Shown here: positions 1 to 8,465 of the stretch, piece after piece
How positions within the stretch are numbered: the first letter of the stretch is position 1
Layout: the number at the start of each line of letters is the position of its first letter
NCBI GenBank assembly: GCA_965220645.1
Contig: OZ244836.1
Coordinates: forward strand, 1,860,001-1,924,000
From: Aldehydirespirator sp965220645
GTDB taxonomy: Bacteria > Actinomycetota > Acidimicrobiia > Acidimicrobiales > Aldehydirespiratoraceae
DNA: 64,000 nt
Direction: 5' to 3'
Notes under the pieces: model-generated
The model's input: only the letters and a program-made list of their open reading frames with translations
Told to the model about the DNA's origin: nothing
Database searches by the model: none
Program-made: the position numbers and the translations under genes

Positions 1-543
1 GCCTCCGACGCCACCGTCTCCGAGGCCGCCGCCGCCGAGGCCACAGTCCCAACGACCACGGTGCCTCCCGAGCCCATCGAGGTTCTGGGAATGGCCGACA
101 CCCTCACCGGCCTCGACGGCTGGCTCAACACCGACGCCGCCTCGCTGGAGGAGATCCGGGCGGCCAACAAGCTCACCGTGGTGCAGTTCTGGACGTTCGG
201 ATGCCGCAACTGCAAGAACACCCTGGACGCCCTCGGACAGCTCTACGCCGACTTCGGCGATCACGGGATGGAGATCGTGGGGGTGCATTCGCCCGAGTTC
301 TCCTACGAGGCCGATGTAGCCAACATCATCGAGGCCTCGGCCGACCTGGGCGTCGTCTGGCCCATCGCCCTCGACACCAACAAGCGCAACTTCCACCGCT
401 GGCAGGAGGGCAATCTCGGCTACTGGCCCCGGGTCTACGTGATCGACAGCAACAACCAGATCCGCTTCGACCGCAAGGGCGACGGCCGGGCCACCTACGA
501 GAAGCTGTACAAGACAGTCGAGCAGCTGCTGGCCGAGGCCTGA
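1..543 (+). CDS. Thioredoxin-like (TlpA/DipZ-type) protein, 5' end missing
   Basis: The reading frame is open to base 1, so the gene starts upstream of the window; the GTG at 61 is only an internal candidate. The first visible 20 or so residues are Ala/Thr/Pro-rich, like the linker of an exported or lipid-anchored protein. A thioredoxin fold follows with the redox motif FGCRNC (Cys codons at 202 and 211), then a region resembling the DipZ/TlpA core with a cis-Pro-type WPRVYVID strand. The family reduces or oxidises disulfides outside the membrane, using electrons from a CcdA/DsbD membrane partner. Such a partner is the next gene, which supports the role. The active site CRNC is not the usual CGPC or CPPC, so its redox potential cannot be guessed. 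Confidence 0.85.
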   Translation, partial: ASDATVSEAAAAEATVPTTTVPPEPIEVLGMADTLTGLDGWLNTDAASLEEIRAANKLTVVQFWTFGCRNCKNTLDALGQLYADFGDHGMEIVGVHSPEFSYEADVANIIEASADLGVVWPIALDTNKRNFHRWQEGNLGYWPRVYVIDSNNQIRFDRKGDGRATYEKLYKTVEQLLAEA

Positions 544-572
544 CCGGGTCTGGCACGGAGCGGCTGAGCGAG

Positions 573-1172
573 GTGGCAACCTTCCTGGAGGGCGTGGGCG
601 CCATCGGTATCGCGTGCACGCTGGCAATGCTCGTGCCCGCGGTCGCGCTGGTGCTGGTGGCCCGCAAGGCCCGCCTCACGGTGGCGCTGTTCTACGCCTT
701 GGGCGCAACGCTGCTGACGTGGGCTCGGGCCGCCGGACACTGGCAGGTGGAGCTGACCGGCGCGGCCGTGCCGGTGGCCGCGGTGCTGGTTGCCGGCGCT
801 TTCGTGTTCGCCTACCGGGCCAAGCGGCCAGCGTCGCTGTCAGCGACGGGAGCGGGCGTGGTGGCGGGGGCGCTCGCCGGATGGCTGTGGCAGCCGTGCG
901 TCGGCCCCAAGCTCGGCGACATCCTCAACACCGTCGACACCGAAGGAGCCCGCACGCTGGGCATGATGCTCGTGTACATGCTGGGAGCGCTGCTTCCCGC
1001 CCTGCTATTGGCCGTGCTGCCGCACGCTCTGCCCAGCACCAAGCGGTTCCTTGACCGCCTGCCCGTGGCCGCTGTGGGCGGCGCAATCGGCGCGGCCTAC
1101 GCCATCACCCTGGCCACCGGCCGCTACGACGACCTGATAGGCGAGCTCTACCGAATAGCCACCAACCCCTGA
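573..1172 (+). CDS. CcdA/DsbD-family thiol-disulfide transporter membrane protein
   Basis: About 199 residues with six hydrophobic segments, the size of CcdA. The motif WQPCVGPKLG (Cys codon at 897) is the PCxGP signature of the CcdA/DsbD transmembrane domain, whose cysteines pass electrons from cytoplasmic thioredoxin to the outside. The first Cys of the pair would lie near residue 15 (IACTLAM). I chose the GTG at 573, thirty bases after the preceding stop; the frame is open further upstream but that part is only a shadow of the thioredoxin gene. With the preceding thioredoxin-like gene it makes a split version of the fused DipZ protein of mycobacteria, probably serving cytochrome c maturation or oxidative folding. 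Confidence 0.75.
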   Translation: MATFLEGVGAIGIACTLAMLVPAVALVLVARKARLTVALFYALGATLLTWARAAGHWQVELTGAAVPVAAVLVAGAFVFAYRAKRPASLSATGAGVVAGALAGWLWQPCVGPKLGDILNTVDTEGARTLGMMLVYMLGALLPALLLAVLPHALPSTKRFLDRLPVAAVGGAIGAAYAITLATGRYDDLIGELYRIATNP

Positions 1173-1309
1173 GACGCTCAGACGTATGGCGTGTCTTTGA
1201 GGAGTTCGGGTTCAGCGGCGCAACCCATCGCAGTGGAGCCGACAACTGGTCTCTAAGCCAATTCGAGGCGGACTGTCACAGGCAGGCTCTAGGGTCGTGC
1301 GGCAAACGG

Positions 1310-3451
1310 TTGAAGGGTGTGGCGGCTCTGGCGGCCATGGCGTCACGGCCCCATGATGAGAGGAACTGGTTAGAAGTGGCTGAAGGCAATCCCTACGTCG
1401 ACTACATCAAGCAGGCTCGAAATGTCATCGACTTTGATGAAGCCAGAGAAATCGCGGAGTGGAAACATGAGATCATCGAAGGGCTCCGTCCGGCGCTCCA
1501 TGCGGTGCGCAACCGGAGTGGTGACTGGCCGTCGCTAGTAGTCGCAGGTGTCACCCTTGAGCACGATCTCTTCGATTGGCGTGCTGGCGAACCACTCAAG
1601 AACTGGTTCAAGTCGGGATCCGACGAAGCGCTAAGCGCCCTGAGGGCACTGTGGGACGAGGAAGGTGTGTCATCCGGTGATCGAATCCGCGCTTTCTTCG
1701 GCTTCGTGCCCGCCGACCTGCCAGTCAAGCGCAAGGGAACAGGGCTGAGGCCAGTCTCAGTGCTCCTGATGGCGTTGGGTTCCGACCATCCGCCCTACAA
1801 GTTCCGGCAGTTCGATAGGGCCTACCGGCACACTGGCCATCCACAGCCCCCAAGGGATGCTGATGAGGGAACCGCGTATGAACACGCCGTGGCCTTCCTT
1901 GACCGACTGATCGATTGCAGCGCTGAGACACCCCAAGACCGTCTCGAGGCTGAGTCGATCCTCTGGCAGATGGAGTATGCCGCCCAACACGAAGAACCGT
2001 CACCTCAAGGACCCCTTCCGCCATCGGCTGCCTGGCTCATCAGGGCTGGCAGAGAAGGAGAGCGCGAGGGCTACAACCTGGAACACGGGCTAGCAAGCAT
2101 GGGCTGGGGCAACCTCCCGGACTTGCGAGGCGTCTCAAGCCGCCATGACGTGGAAGCCATGATTCGGCAGGCGCTTCCAGATAGACCCGACGGTGCCGTC
2201 CGAAACTATGCCCGCCAACTCTGGTCGTTGTGTTCGGGTGTTCAGGTGGGTGATCTGGTCGTGTCACCTCTCAAGACCAGTCGCAAGATCGCACTGGGCA
2301 CTGTGGTGCAGGAGTACTCGTACCGCGCCGATGAGGAGAGCGATTGGCGGCATGTTGTGTCGGTGGATTGGCAGCGCACCGATGTTCCCCGGAGCGCGGT
2401 CAAACAGGACCTATTGAAGTCGCTCGGCGCGCAGATGACGATCTACTCGATCAAGGACCGAGACCACGTGAAGCGTCTGCACCAACTCCTTCTGACGGGC
2501 TCCGATCCCGGGCCAGAGGACGGTGACAGACCTGTCCCAAGCGGCACGGACTTGGGGGAGCTTGCCGACGAACTTCTGTGGGACGTCAGTTTTCTGCAAC
2601 AGATCGAGAGGCTGCTTCGGGATAAGCGGCAAATAGTCTTTCAGGGGCCTCCGGGTACGGGAAAGACGCATGTCGCCCAGAAGCTCGCTCTGTGTTTGGC
2701 CGGGTCATCCGATCGAGTGCGACTTGTCCAGTTCCATCCGTCATATGCGTATGAGGACTTTGTGCAGGGCTTTCGTCCGACTCTCGACGGCGACCGTCAC
2801 GGTTTCGTTCTTCGCGGCGGGCCGTTGCTTGAGATGGCGAGGTTGGCAGAGGACGAACCAGACGAGACGCATGTGCTCGTAATCGATGAGGTCAACCGGG
2901 GCAACCTCTCCAAGGTGTTCGGGGAGCTGTACTTCCTGTTGGAGTACCGAGACGTCGCGATGAGGCTCCAGTACTCCGACGAGTCGTTCTCCTTGCCCAA
3001 GAACCTCTGGATTATCGGCACCATGAACACTGCCGATCGCTCCATTGCTCTCGTTGACCTTGCGCTGCGGCGACGGTTCCACTTCGTGGAATTCCATCCC
3101 GATAAAGCGCCCGTAGCGGGCCTGCTTCGGCGTTGGCTGGAGGAGAAGGCGAGCGGCATGGATTGGGTCGCCGACATCGTCGACAGCGCCAACAAGAAGT
3201 TGTCGGACCGCCACGCGGCCATCGGGCCGAGCTATTTCATGAAGGACGATCTGGATGAGGAAATGGTGGGTCTCATCTGGGAGCACAACGTGCTGCCCTA
3301 TGTTGAGGAGCAGCTCTACGGGGAGCATGACCGGATGGAGGAGTTCGATCTAGACAAGCTCCGACGCGGCGCGGACAGCGGCCCGGACTGGGCCGACGAG
3401 GACGACGATGCCCAAGAGGAGGCACCAGCTGGCGGCGATGCGTCAGATTGA
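1310..3451 (+). CDS. McrB-like AAA+ GTPase subunit with EVE/PUA-like reader domain
   Basis: Motor subunit of a modification-dependent (McrBC-type) restriction system. Residues about 1-235 are an unrecognised helical region. About 245-395, starting at RAGREGEREG and containing GWGNLPDL and GDLVVSPLKT, resembles the PUA/EVE-like domain found in front of Mrr-type nucleases, a likely reader of modified bases. The AAA+ domain has GPPGTGKT near 446, VLVIDEVNRGN near 522 and GTMNTADRS plus ALRRRF near 569-585; the NTAD-type sequence is typical of McrB. The TTG start at 1310 is uncertain: GTG 1319 and ATG 1337 are in frame. The frame is also open without a good start codon back to before 1172, so a longer or truncated gene is possible. 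It overlaps the mcrC-like gene. Confidence 0.85.
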   Translation: MKGVAALAAMASRPHDERNWLEVAEGNPYVDYIKQARNVIDFDEAREIAEWKHEIIEGLRPALHAVRNRSGDWPSLVVAGVTLEHDLFDWRAGEPLKNWFKSGSDEALSALRALWDEEGVSSGDRIRAFFGFVPADLPVKRKGTGLRPVSVLLMALGSDHPPYKFRQFDRAYRHTGHPQPPRDADEGTAYEHAVAFLDRLIDCSAETPQDRLEAESILWQMEYAAQHEEPSPQGPLPPSAAWLIRAGREGEREGYNLEHGLASMGWGNLPDLRGVSSRHDVEAMIRQALPDRPDGAVRNYARQLWSLCSGVQVGDLVVSPLKTSRKIALGTVVQEYSYRADEESDWRHVVSVDWQRTDVPRSAVKQDLLKSLGAQMTIYSIKDRDHVKRLHQLLLTGSDPGPEDGDRPVPSGTDLGELADELLWDVSFLQQIERLLRDKRQIVFQGPPGTGKTHVAQKLALCLAGSSDRVRLVQFHPSYAYEDFVQGFRPTLDGDRHGFVLRGGPLLEMARLAEDEPDETHVLVIDEVNRGNLSKVFGELYFLLEYRDVAMRLQYSDESFSLPKNLWIIGTMNTADRSIALVDLALRRRFHFVEFHPDKAPVAGLLRRWLEEKASGMDWVADIVDSANKKLSDRHAAIGPSYFMKDDLDEEMVGLIWEHNVLPYVEEQLYGEHDRMEEFDLDKLRRGADSGPDWADEDDDAQEEAPAGGDASD

Positions 3452-4664
3452 CCTTCGGGAGTATCGCACGAGCGAGCCTCTGCGGCTGAGCGTTGCCGAG
3501 CGCGACGCGCTACATGAGGCACTGCCGTCATTGACGATTCAGGCCGTTCCTGGCCGGAGCGACCTCTATTCGTTGCGACCTGAGTCCACCATCGGCGCGC
3601 TTGAGCTAGGGGAGTTGTCGGTCGCCATTGAGCCCAAGCTGGACATATCCCGCGTCATCTACCTCGCGTCCTACTCGATAGGGGCCTTCAATCTTCGAGA
3701 CGAGGGGTTCAACTTCGAAGCAGCTCCGACGTTGGTCGAGGCCTTGGCCCTCGCGCTGACCTCGGCGGCGCGCCGCGCCTTCTCACAGGGACTATTGCAT
3801 GGGTATCGAACCGAGCAGGATGCCCTGCGAACCGTTCGCGGCCGTATCGACATGGCCGAGCAACTCCGGCGCAGGTTCGATGTCCCGGTGCCGGTGGAGG
3901 TGCAGTACGACGAGTTCACCGATGACATCACGGCCAACCAGCTGGTCAAGGCCGCGGCCGAGCTACTAGGCCGCATGCATCTGGACGACCGCCGTTCGCG
4001 CGACGGGCTGCGGTGGATGGGAGCCACACTGGCCAACGTGACGCCGGTCAAGTTCTCGTCCCACGAGGTGCCCGGCGTCGTCATCGACCGGCTGAATGAG
4101 CACTACCGCGAGATCGTTGCGCTATCGCGACTCATCCTGCGTTATCAAGCATTCGAGATGGGCCGTGGCGGCATGCGCGCTGCCGGCTTCCTTATCGACA
4201 TGAACAAGGTGTTCCAGGGGTTCGTCACTCGGGCGCTCAGGGAGTCGCTGGGTGTGTCAAATCGCACGCTCTGCTCCGACGAACGCCTCCCCCGACGCAT
4301 CTACTTGGACCTGGGCAAGAAGCTGCGCCTCAAGCCTGATCTCGCATGGTGGGACGGCTCTGGCTACACATTCGTCGGCGATGCCAAGTACAAGCGCATC
4401 GACGACGGAGCTGTGCCCAATGCCGACGTGTACCAGATTCTCGCCTACACCACTGCCCTCGACCTGCCCGGCGGGCTGCTGGTCTACGCGAAGGGCGAGG
4501 CCGATCAGGTCGAATACGAGACACTTCACTCGGGTAAGCGCTTGGCGGTCACCACCATTGACCTGGCAGGGTCGATCGACGAGATCCTGGCGACCGTCGA
4601 TCGCCTCGCCCAACGGGTGCGCTCGTTGCGGGATGAGGCTCGCGGGCCGTCGCTCGCGGCCTGA
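3408..4664 (+). CDS. McrC-like nuclease subunit of a McrBC-type system
   Basis: A 418-residue protein matching the McrC family: an N-terminal beta-rich part, a central DMNKVFQGFV segment, and a C-terminal PD-(D/E)xK nuclease site made by LKPDLAWW (about residue 309) and GDAKYKR (about 324). In McrBC, this subunit joins the McrB hexamer, stimulates its GTPase and cuts DNA after translocation. The annotated ATG at 3408 overlaps mcrB by 44 bases; the ATG at 3438 would give a 14-base overlap and begins MRQIDLREY, which looks more like a domain start. The overlap implies translational coupling and equal supply of both subunits. All catalytic residues appear intact. Confidence 0.88.
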   Translation: MPKRRHQLAAMRQIDLREYRTSEPLRLSVAERDALHEALPSLTIQAVPGRSDLYSLRPESTIGALELGELSVAIEPKLDISRVIYLASYSIGAFNLRDEGFNFEAAPTLVEALALALTSAARRAFSQGLLHGYRTEQDALRTVRGRIDMAEQLRRRFDVPVPVEVQYDEFTDDITANQLVKAAAELLGRMHLDDRRSRDGLRWMGATLANVTPVKFSSHEVPGVVIDRLNEHYREIVALSRLILRYQAFEMGRGGMRAAGFLIDMNKVFQGFVTRALRESLGVSNRTLCSDERLPRRIYLDLGKKLRLKPDLAWWDGSGYTFVGDAKYKRIDDGAVPNADVYQILAYTTALDLPGGLLVYAKGEADQVEYETLHSGKRLAVTTIDLAGSIDEILATVDRLAQRVRSLRDEARGPSLAA

Positions 4665-4797
4665 ACAACTCGGCGAGACTCACCTGTTGCTCGAGAAGCT
4701 GGCACTAGGTGCTCTAGCGCTTCCCGGGTTCAGTGAGAGCGTTCTGAGAGTCGAAAAAACTCAATTTCACATGGATTATCTTGTAACTGAATGATAG

Positions 4798-6354
4798 ATG
4801 TCACACCCCCCTGGCATGATCTGTCTCATGGTTATGAACACGGCACGACGGGTGCGGGAGGGGTTGGCGGAGTTGATCCGGCTGGCCAACGATCCCGCTA
4901 CGCCTACCTCGGATCTGCGTGTGTTGCTGGGGGAGTGCAAGACCTTCGGCGGACAGATGGCGGTGCTGCAGGCCGATGCGGCTTCGGGCGTGGCGGGACG
5001 TGAGCGGCACGGTGACTCGGGCGTGGGGGTGCTGGCTCAGGCTGTTGGGATGCCGCGGCGCGACGCCGCGGGACAGGTGAAGGTTGCGAAGCAACTGGAG
5101 TCGCTGCCTTTGGTGCGCGAAGCAGTGGAGAGCGGCGACATTTCCATCGCGAACGCCAGGGTGCTCACCGGCGCCTCGGAGAGGACCAGTACCGAGGAGG
5201 TCGGACAGGACTCGGAGTTGTTGCATAAGGCTGCGGTGTTGTCGCCTGAACAGCTAGCACGGGAGGCGAGCCGGTGGGTGGCGCAGCGACGGTCCGATGA
5301 TGCCGACGGCGTCTACCGGCGGCAGCGAGCCCGGCGGCGCTTGAGCTTCTGGGACGGCGACGACGGCATGGTCCACCTACGAGGCGAGCTGGACCCGGTG
5401 ACCGGTGCCAAGGTGCGCAAGCGGTTCGTGCAGGAGGCTGAGCGACTGCGCCGCTTGGACCTCCACAGTCCTGGGGGTGAGAAGCGCAGCCTTGACCAGC
5501 GAATGGCCGACGCCCTTGACACGTTGACCTCACAGGGCAGCATCTACACCAAAGCGGCCAGCGCCGGCAACAACATCAACGACGCCAACAATGGCAGCGC
5601 CGTGGGTGGTGCCAACGAGATCAGCGACGTCGGCAATGCTGATGGCGCCAACAGCGTCGGCAACGGGTTCGGTAACGCCGGCACCGTGGGTGGTGCCAAC
5701 GGGGTCGGCAACGCCCGCAAGGCTGGCAACGGGTGCGGGTGTGGCCGGGTGTCGGCTGACATCACCATCGTGCAACATCTCAGCGCCGACGGCACCGACG
5801 CCTTCGCGGAGGTCGCCGGAGGCGGGGTCATCCCGCCGAGCGTGCTCGAGGAGCATTTCTGCAATGCGCGCATCAAGGGGGTTGTGTTCAGTAGTGAGGG
5901 GATGCCTTTATGGCACGGACACGCCAAGCGGCGCGCCACCAAGGCTCAGATGAATGCGTTGCGGGCCCTCTATGGAGCTTGCGGGGGCTGTGGCGCCGAC
6001 ATGTGGATCTGCGATGGCCATCACAGAGAGCCGGTGTCACAAGGAGGGCGGACGGACATCGACAACATGATGCTGCTGTGTTGGGTGTGCCACCAGAAGG
6101 TGCATCACCATGGCTGGCGGGAAGTACCCGACGGGCGTGGCCTGTACACCATCGCACCGCCGGAGCGCATCCGCCACGGCCCCGCCCACGCACCTGACCC
6201 ACCACCCGTCCACGGATCCCCACATCAGCGCCCGCGCCGGGCCGCTCGACCGCCCAACGCGGTGATGGCCCACGACAAGGCTCAGGTTGGGGCGCCGAAT
6301 GGTGAGGGCAACCGGCGCCCAGCAGAGCCTGAGCCGCTGTTCACCGTCGCCTAG
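4798..6354 (+). CDS. DUF222 / HNH endonuclease domain protein
   Basis: About 518 residues. The N-terminal 250 form the DUF222 region common in actinobacterial 13E12-type proteins, and the C-terminus holds an HNH site with zinc-binding Cys pairs: CGGCGADMWICDGHH near residues 394-408 and LLCWVCHQKVHHHGW near 427-441. Between them sits an Asn/Gly/Ala-rich segment (about 258-316) described separately. These proteins occur in many copies per actinobacterial genome; their natural role is unknown, and mobile-element or DNA-repair roles have been suggested. The 134 bases before the gene are AT-rich for this genome (for example 4754-4796) and likely carry its promoter. ATG 4828 is an alternative start. 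The C-terminal 80 residues are disordered. Confidence 0.8.
   Translation: MSHPPGMICLMVMNTARRVREGLAELIRLANDPATPTSDLRVLLGECKTFGGQMAVLQADAASGVAGRERHGDSGVGVLAQAVGMPRRDAAGQVKVAKQLESLPLVREAVESGDISIANARVLTGASERTSTEEVGQDSELLHKAAVLSPEQLAREASRWVAQRRSDDADGVYRRQRARRRLSFWDGDDGMVHLRGELDPVTGAKVRKRFVQEAERLRRLDLHSPGGEKRSLDQRMADALDTLTSQGSIYTKAASAGNNINDANNGSAVGGANEISDVGNADGANSVGNGFGNAGTVGGANGVGNARKAGNGCGCGRVSADITIVQHLSADGTDAFAEVAGGGVIPPSVLEEHFCNARIKGVVFSSEGMPLWHGHAKRRATKAQMNALRALYGACGGCGADMWICDGHHREPVSQGGRTDIDNMMLLCWVCHQKVHHHGWREVPDGRGLYTIAPPERIRHGPAHAPDPPPVHGSPHQRPRRAARPPNAVMAHDKAQVGAPNGEGNRRPAEPEPLFTVA
5569..5745 (+). repeat. Degenerate Asn/Gly-rich repeat inside the DUF222/HNH gene
   Basis: An imperfect in-frame repeat coding short blocks such as VGGAN, VGNAD, ANSVGN and NGVGNA. 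The 17-base string ccgtgggtggtgccaac appears twice, around 5602 and 5687, about 85 bases apart. It separates the DUF222 part from the HNH part and looks like a slippage-expanded linker. Confidence 0.7.
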
Positions 6355-6394
6355 AGGGGCCATCGTTGGCTTGTGGGCGATAACTTGACTGGCT

Positions 6395-6706
6395 GTGAGT
6401 GTGGGCGCCGAAGACGAGACGCTGGCCGGGTACCGGTCGAGCATCGACAACATCGATGCCGCGTTGATCCTGCTGCTGGCCGAGCGGTTCAAGGTCACCC
6501 AGCAGGTCGGGGTCTACAAGGCCAGCGTGGGCCTGCAACCCGCCGACCCGCAGCGCGAGGAGGAGCAGATCTCCCGGCTTAGAGAGCTGTCCGCGTCGGC
6601 GAACCTCGATCCCGCCTTCAGCGAGAAGTTCCTTCGCCTCGTGATCGACGAAGTGATCCGCCACCACGACCTGGCTCGCAACGAGGCCGGCGCCGCCGGC
6701 GACTGA
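6395..6706 (+). CDS. AroQ-type chorismate mutase
   Basis: A 103-residue all-helical protein with the monofunctional chorismate mutase pattern: YRSSIDNIDAALILLLAERF, VTQQVGVYKA and a closing helix with EVIRHHDLAR. The enzyme converts chorismate to prephenate for phenylalanine and tyrosine. Visible candidates for active-site residues are the Arg of YRSSID, the Arg of AERF and the Lys of VYKA. Its length and the R(E/D)EEQ helix fit actinobacterial AroQ. It starts at GTG 6395, 40 bases after the previous gene's stop on the same strand, and is followed by aceK after only 12 bases, so the two are probably cotranscribed although no functional link is known. Confidence 0.85.
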   Translation: MSVGAEDETLAGYRSSIDNIDAALILLLAERFKVTQQVGVYKASVGLQPADPQREEEQISRLRELSASANLDPAFSEKFLRLVIDEVIRHHDLARNEAGAAGD

Positions 6707-6718
6707 GGCCCCATCGCC

Positions 6719-8452
6719 GTGGCCGGGACCAGCCCGCCGGGCACGCCCGAAGCGCTGGCTCGCATCCTCTACGAGCGCTTCGAAGCCTTCCACGCCGACT
6801 TCATCGCGGTCACCGTCCGGGCCGAGGGCCGCTTCCTCGCCCAGGACTGGCACGGGCATCGCGAGGACGCCGTCGAGCGCCTGAACCTGCACACGACCTC
6901 CGTGCTCGACACGGTCGAGGCGTGCCGCGCCGAGCTGCCGGCCGCCGGTGCCCGCGATGCCTGGATCGACGCCCAGCGCCGCTATGTCGAGCTCATCTCC
7001 GAACGCGGCGACATGGAGTTGGCCGAGACCTACTACAACTCCGTCACCCGGCGCCTGTTCGGCGTGGTCGGCCTCGACCGCGACCTGGAGTTCATCTGGC
7101 TCGGCCCCACGGCCCTGCCCGCCAGCGACGGCATCGGCCCGGAGCATCGCAGCGTGGATGTGCGCGACTCCACTGCAGCTGCGGTCAGAGCGGTCCTCGA
7201 ACACAGTCCGTTGGGGCCGCACTTCGCCGACCTCGACCGTGACGCCGCACTCGTCGCCGGCCGCATCGACGACTACCTCCACGGCGTGTGGCGGGATCTG
7301 GGCGCCATCGACGTGCTCGACGCCGTCTTCTACCGCCAGAAGGGCGCCTACCTCGTCGGCCGCCTGCGCTGGCTCAACCGGGTGTCGCCGTGCATCCTGC
7401 CCGTCGTCCACGACGACTCCGGCGTGCATGTCGACGCCGCCCTGCTCACCGAGCCCGCCGCCAGCCGGCTGTTCAGCTACGCCCGCTCCTACATGCACGT
7501 GCTGTCGTCCCGCCCCGCCTCGGTCGTCGCCTTCCTCAAGTCGATGCTGCCGGTGAAGCCCCTCGCCGAGCTCTACACATCGCTCGGGTACTCCCAGCAC
7601 GGCAAGACCAACCTCTTCCGCGCCCTGTACCGGCACATGGAGCACTCCAACACCCGCTTCGAGCAGTCCCGGGGCGCGGCCGGCACCGTTATGGCCGTTT
7701 TCGCGCTGCCGTCGTTCGATGTGGTGTTCAAGGTGATCAAGGACCGGTTCCCGCCCAGCAAGCGCACCACCCCCGAGGACGTGAAGCGCCGCTACCGGAT
7801 GGTGTTCGGATACGACCGGGTGGGCCGGCTGGTCGACGCCCAGGAGTTCGAGAACCTCACCTTCGCCAGGGACCGCTTCGACGACGACCTTCTCGACGAG
7901 CTGCGCCGTGACTGCGCACGCACCGTGACCATCACCGACACCGAGGTCGTGCTGGGCCACGTGTACACCGAGCGGCGCGTCTACCCGCTCGATCTGTACC
8001 TTCGCGAGATGGCCCCCGATCGAGTTGTCGCCGCTGCGCTCGACTACGGCAACGCCATCAAGGACCTCGCCGCGGCCAACATCTTCCCCGGCGACCTGTT
8101 CTGTAAGAACTTCGGCGTCACCCGGCTCGGCTCGGTCGTGTTCTACGACTACGACGAGCTGGCCCTGCTGTCGGAAGTGAACTTCCGGGCCTTGCCGCCG
8201 CCCGGCGACGACGGTGACGAGTTGCTCGACCAGCCCTGGTTCCCGGTCGGTCCCGACGACGTGTTCCCCGAGGAGTTCGCCACCTACCTGCGCTCGCCGC
8301 CCGTCGTGGGCGACGTCTTCGCCGAACACCATCCCGAGATCGCCACCTTCGACTTCTGGCAGTCGATGAAGCAGCGCAACCGGGCCGGCGACATCCCCGA
8401 CTTCTTCCCCTATCCGGCCGCCCTGCGCCTTCACCACCCATCCACCGACTGA
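6719..8452 (+). CDS. aceK: Isocitrate dehydrogenase kinase/phosphatase
   Basis: At 577 residues this is almost the length of E. coli AceK (578). The match runs along the whole protein. The ATP-site strand reads VFKVIKDRFPPSK with the Lys near 338, followed by YDRVGRLVDAQEFENL. The kinase core GNAIKDLAAANIFPGD is near 444-459, and KNFGVTRLGSVVFYDYDE near 463-480. The enzyme reversibly phosphorylates isocitrate dehydrogenase and so steers carbon between the TCA cycle and the glyoxylate shunt. It starts with GTG 12 bases after the chorismate mutase stop and lies close to citrate synthase and aconitase, though no isocitrate lyase or malate synthase is in the window. AceK is best known from Proteobacteria; its presence here is unusual. 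A 747-codon open frame on the opposite strand is a composition shadow. Confidence 0.93.
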   Translation: MAGTSPPGTPEALARILYERFEAFHADFIAVTVRAEGRFLAQDWHGHREDAVERLNLHTTSVLDTVEACRAELPAAGARDAWIDAQRRYVELISERGDMELAETYYNSVTRRLFGVVGLDRDLEFIWLGPTALPASDGIGPEHRSVDVRDSTAAAVRAVLEHSPLGPHFADLDRDAALVAGRIDDYLHGVWRDLGAIDVLDAVFYRQKGAYLVGRLRWLNRVSPCILPVVHDDSGVHVDAALLTEPAASRLFSYARSYMHVLSSRPASVVAFLKSMLPVKPLAELYTSLGYSQHGKTNLFRALYRHMEHSNTRFEQSRGAAGTVMAVFALPSFDVVFKVIKDRFPPSKRTTPEDVKRRYRMVFGYDRVGRLVDAQEFENLTFARDRFDDDLLDELRRDCARTVTITDTEVVLGHVYTERRVYPLDLYLREMAPDRVVAAALDYGNAIKDLAAANIFPGDLFCKNFGVTRLGSVVFYDYDELALLSEVNFRALPPPGDDGDELLDQPWFPVGPDDVFPEEFATYLRSPPVVGDVFAEHHPEIATFDFWQSMKQRNRAGDIPDFFPYPAALRLHHPSTD

Positions 8453-8465
8453 TCGGAGAACCATC

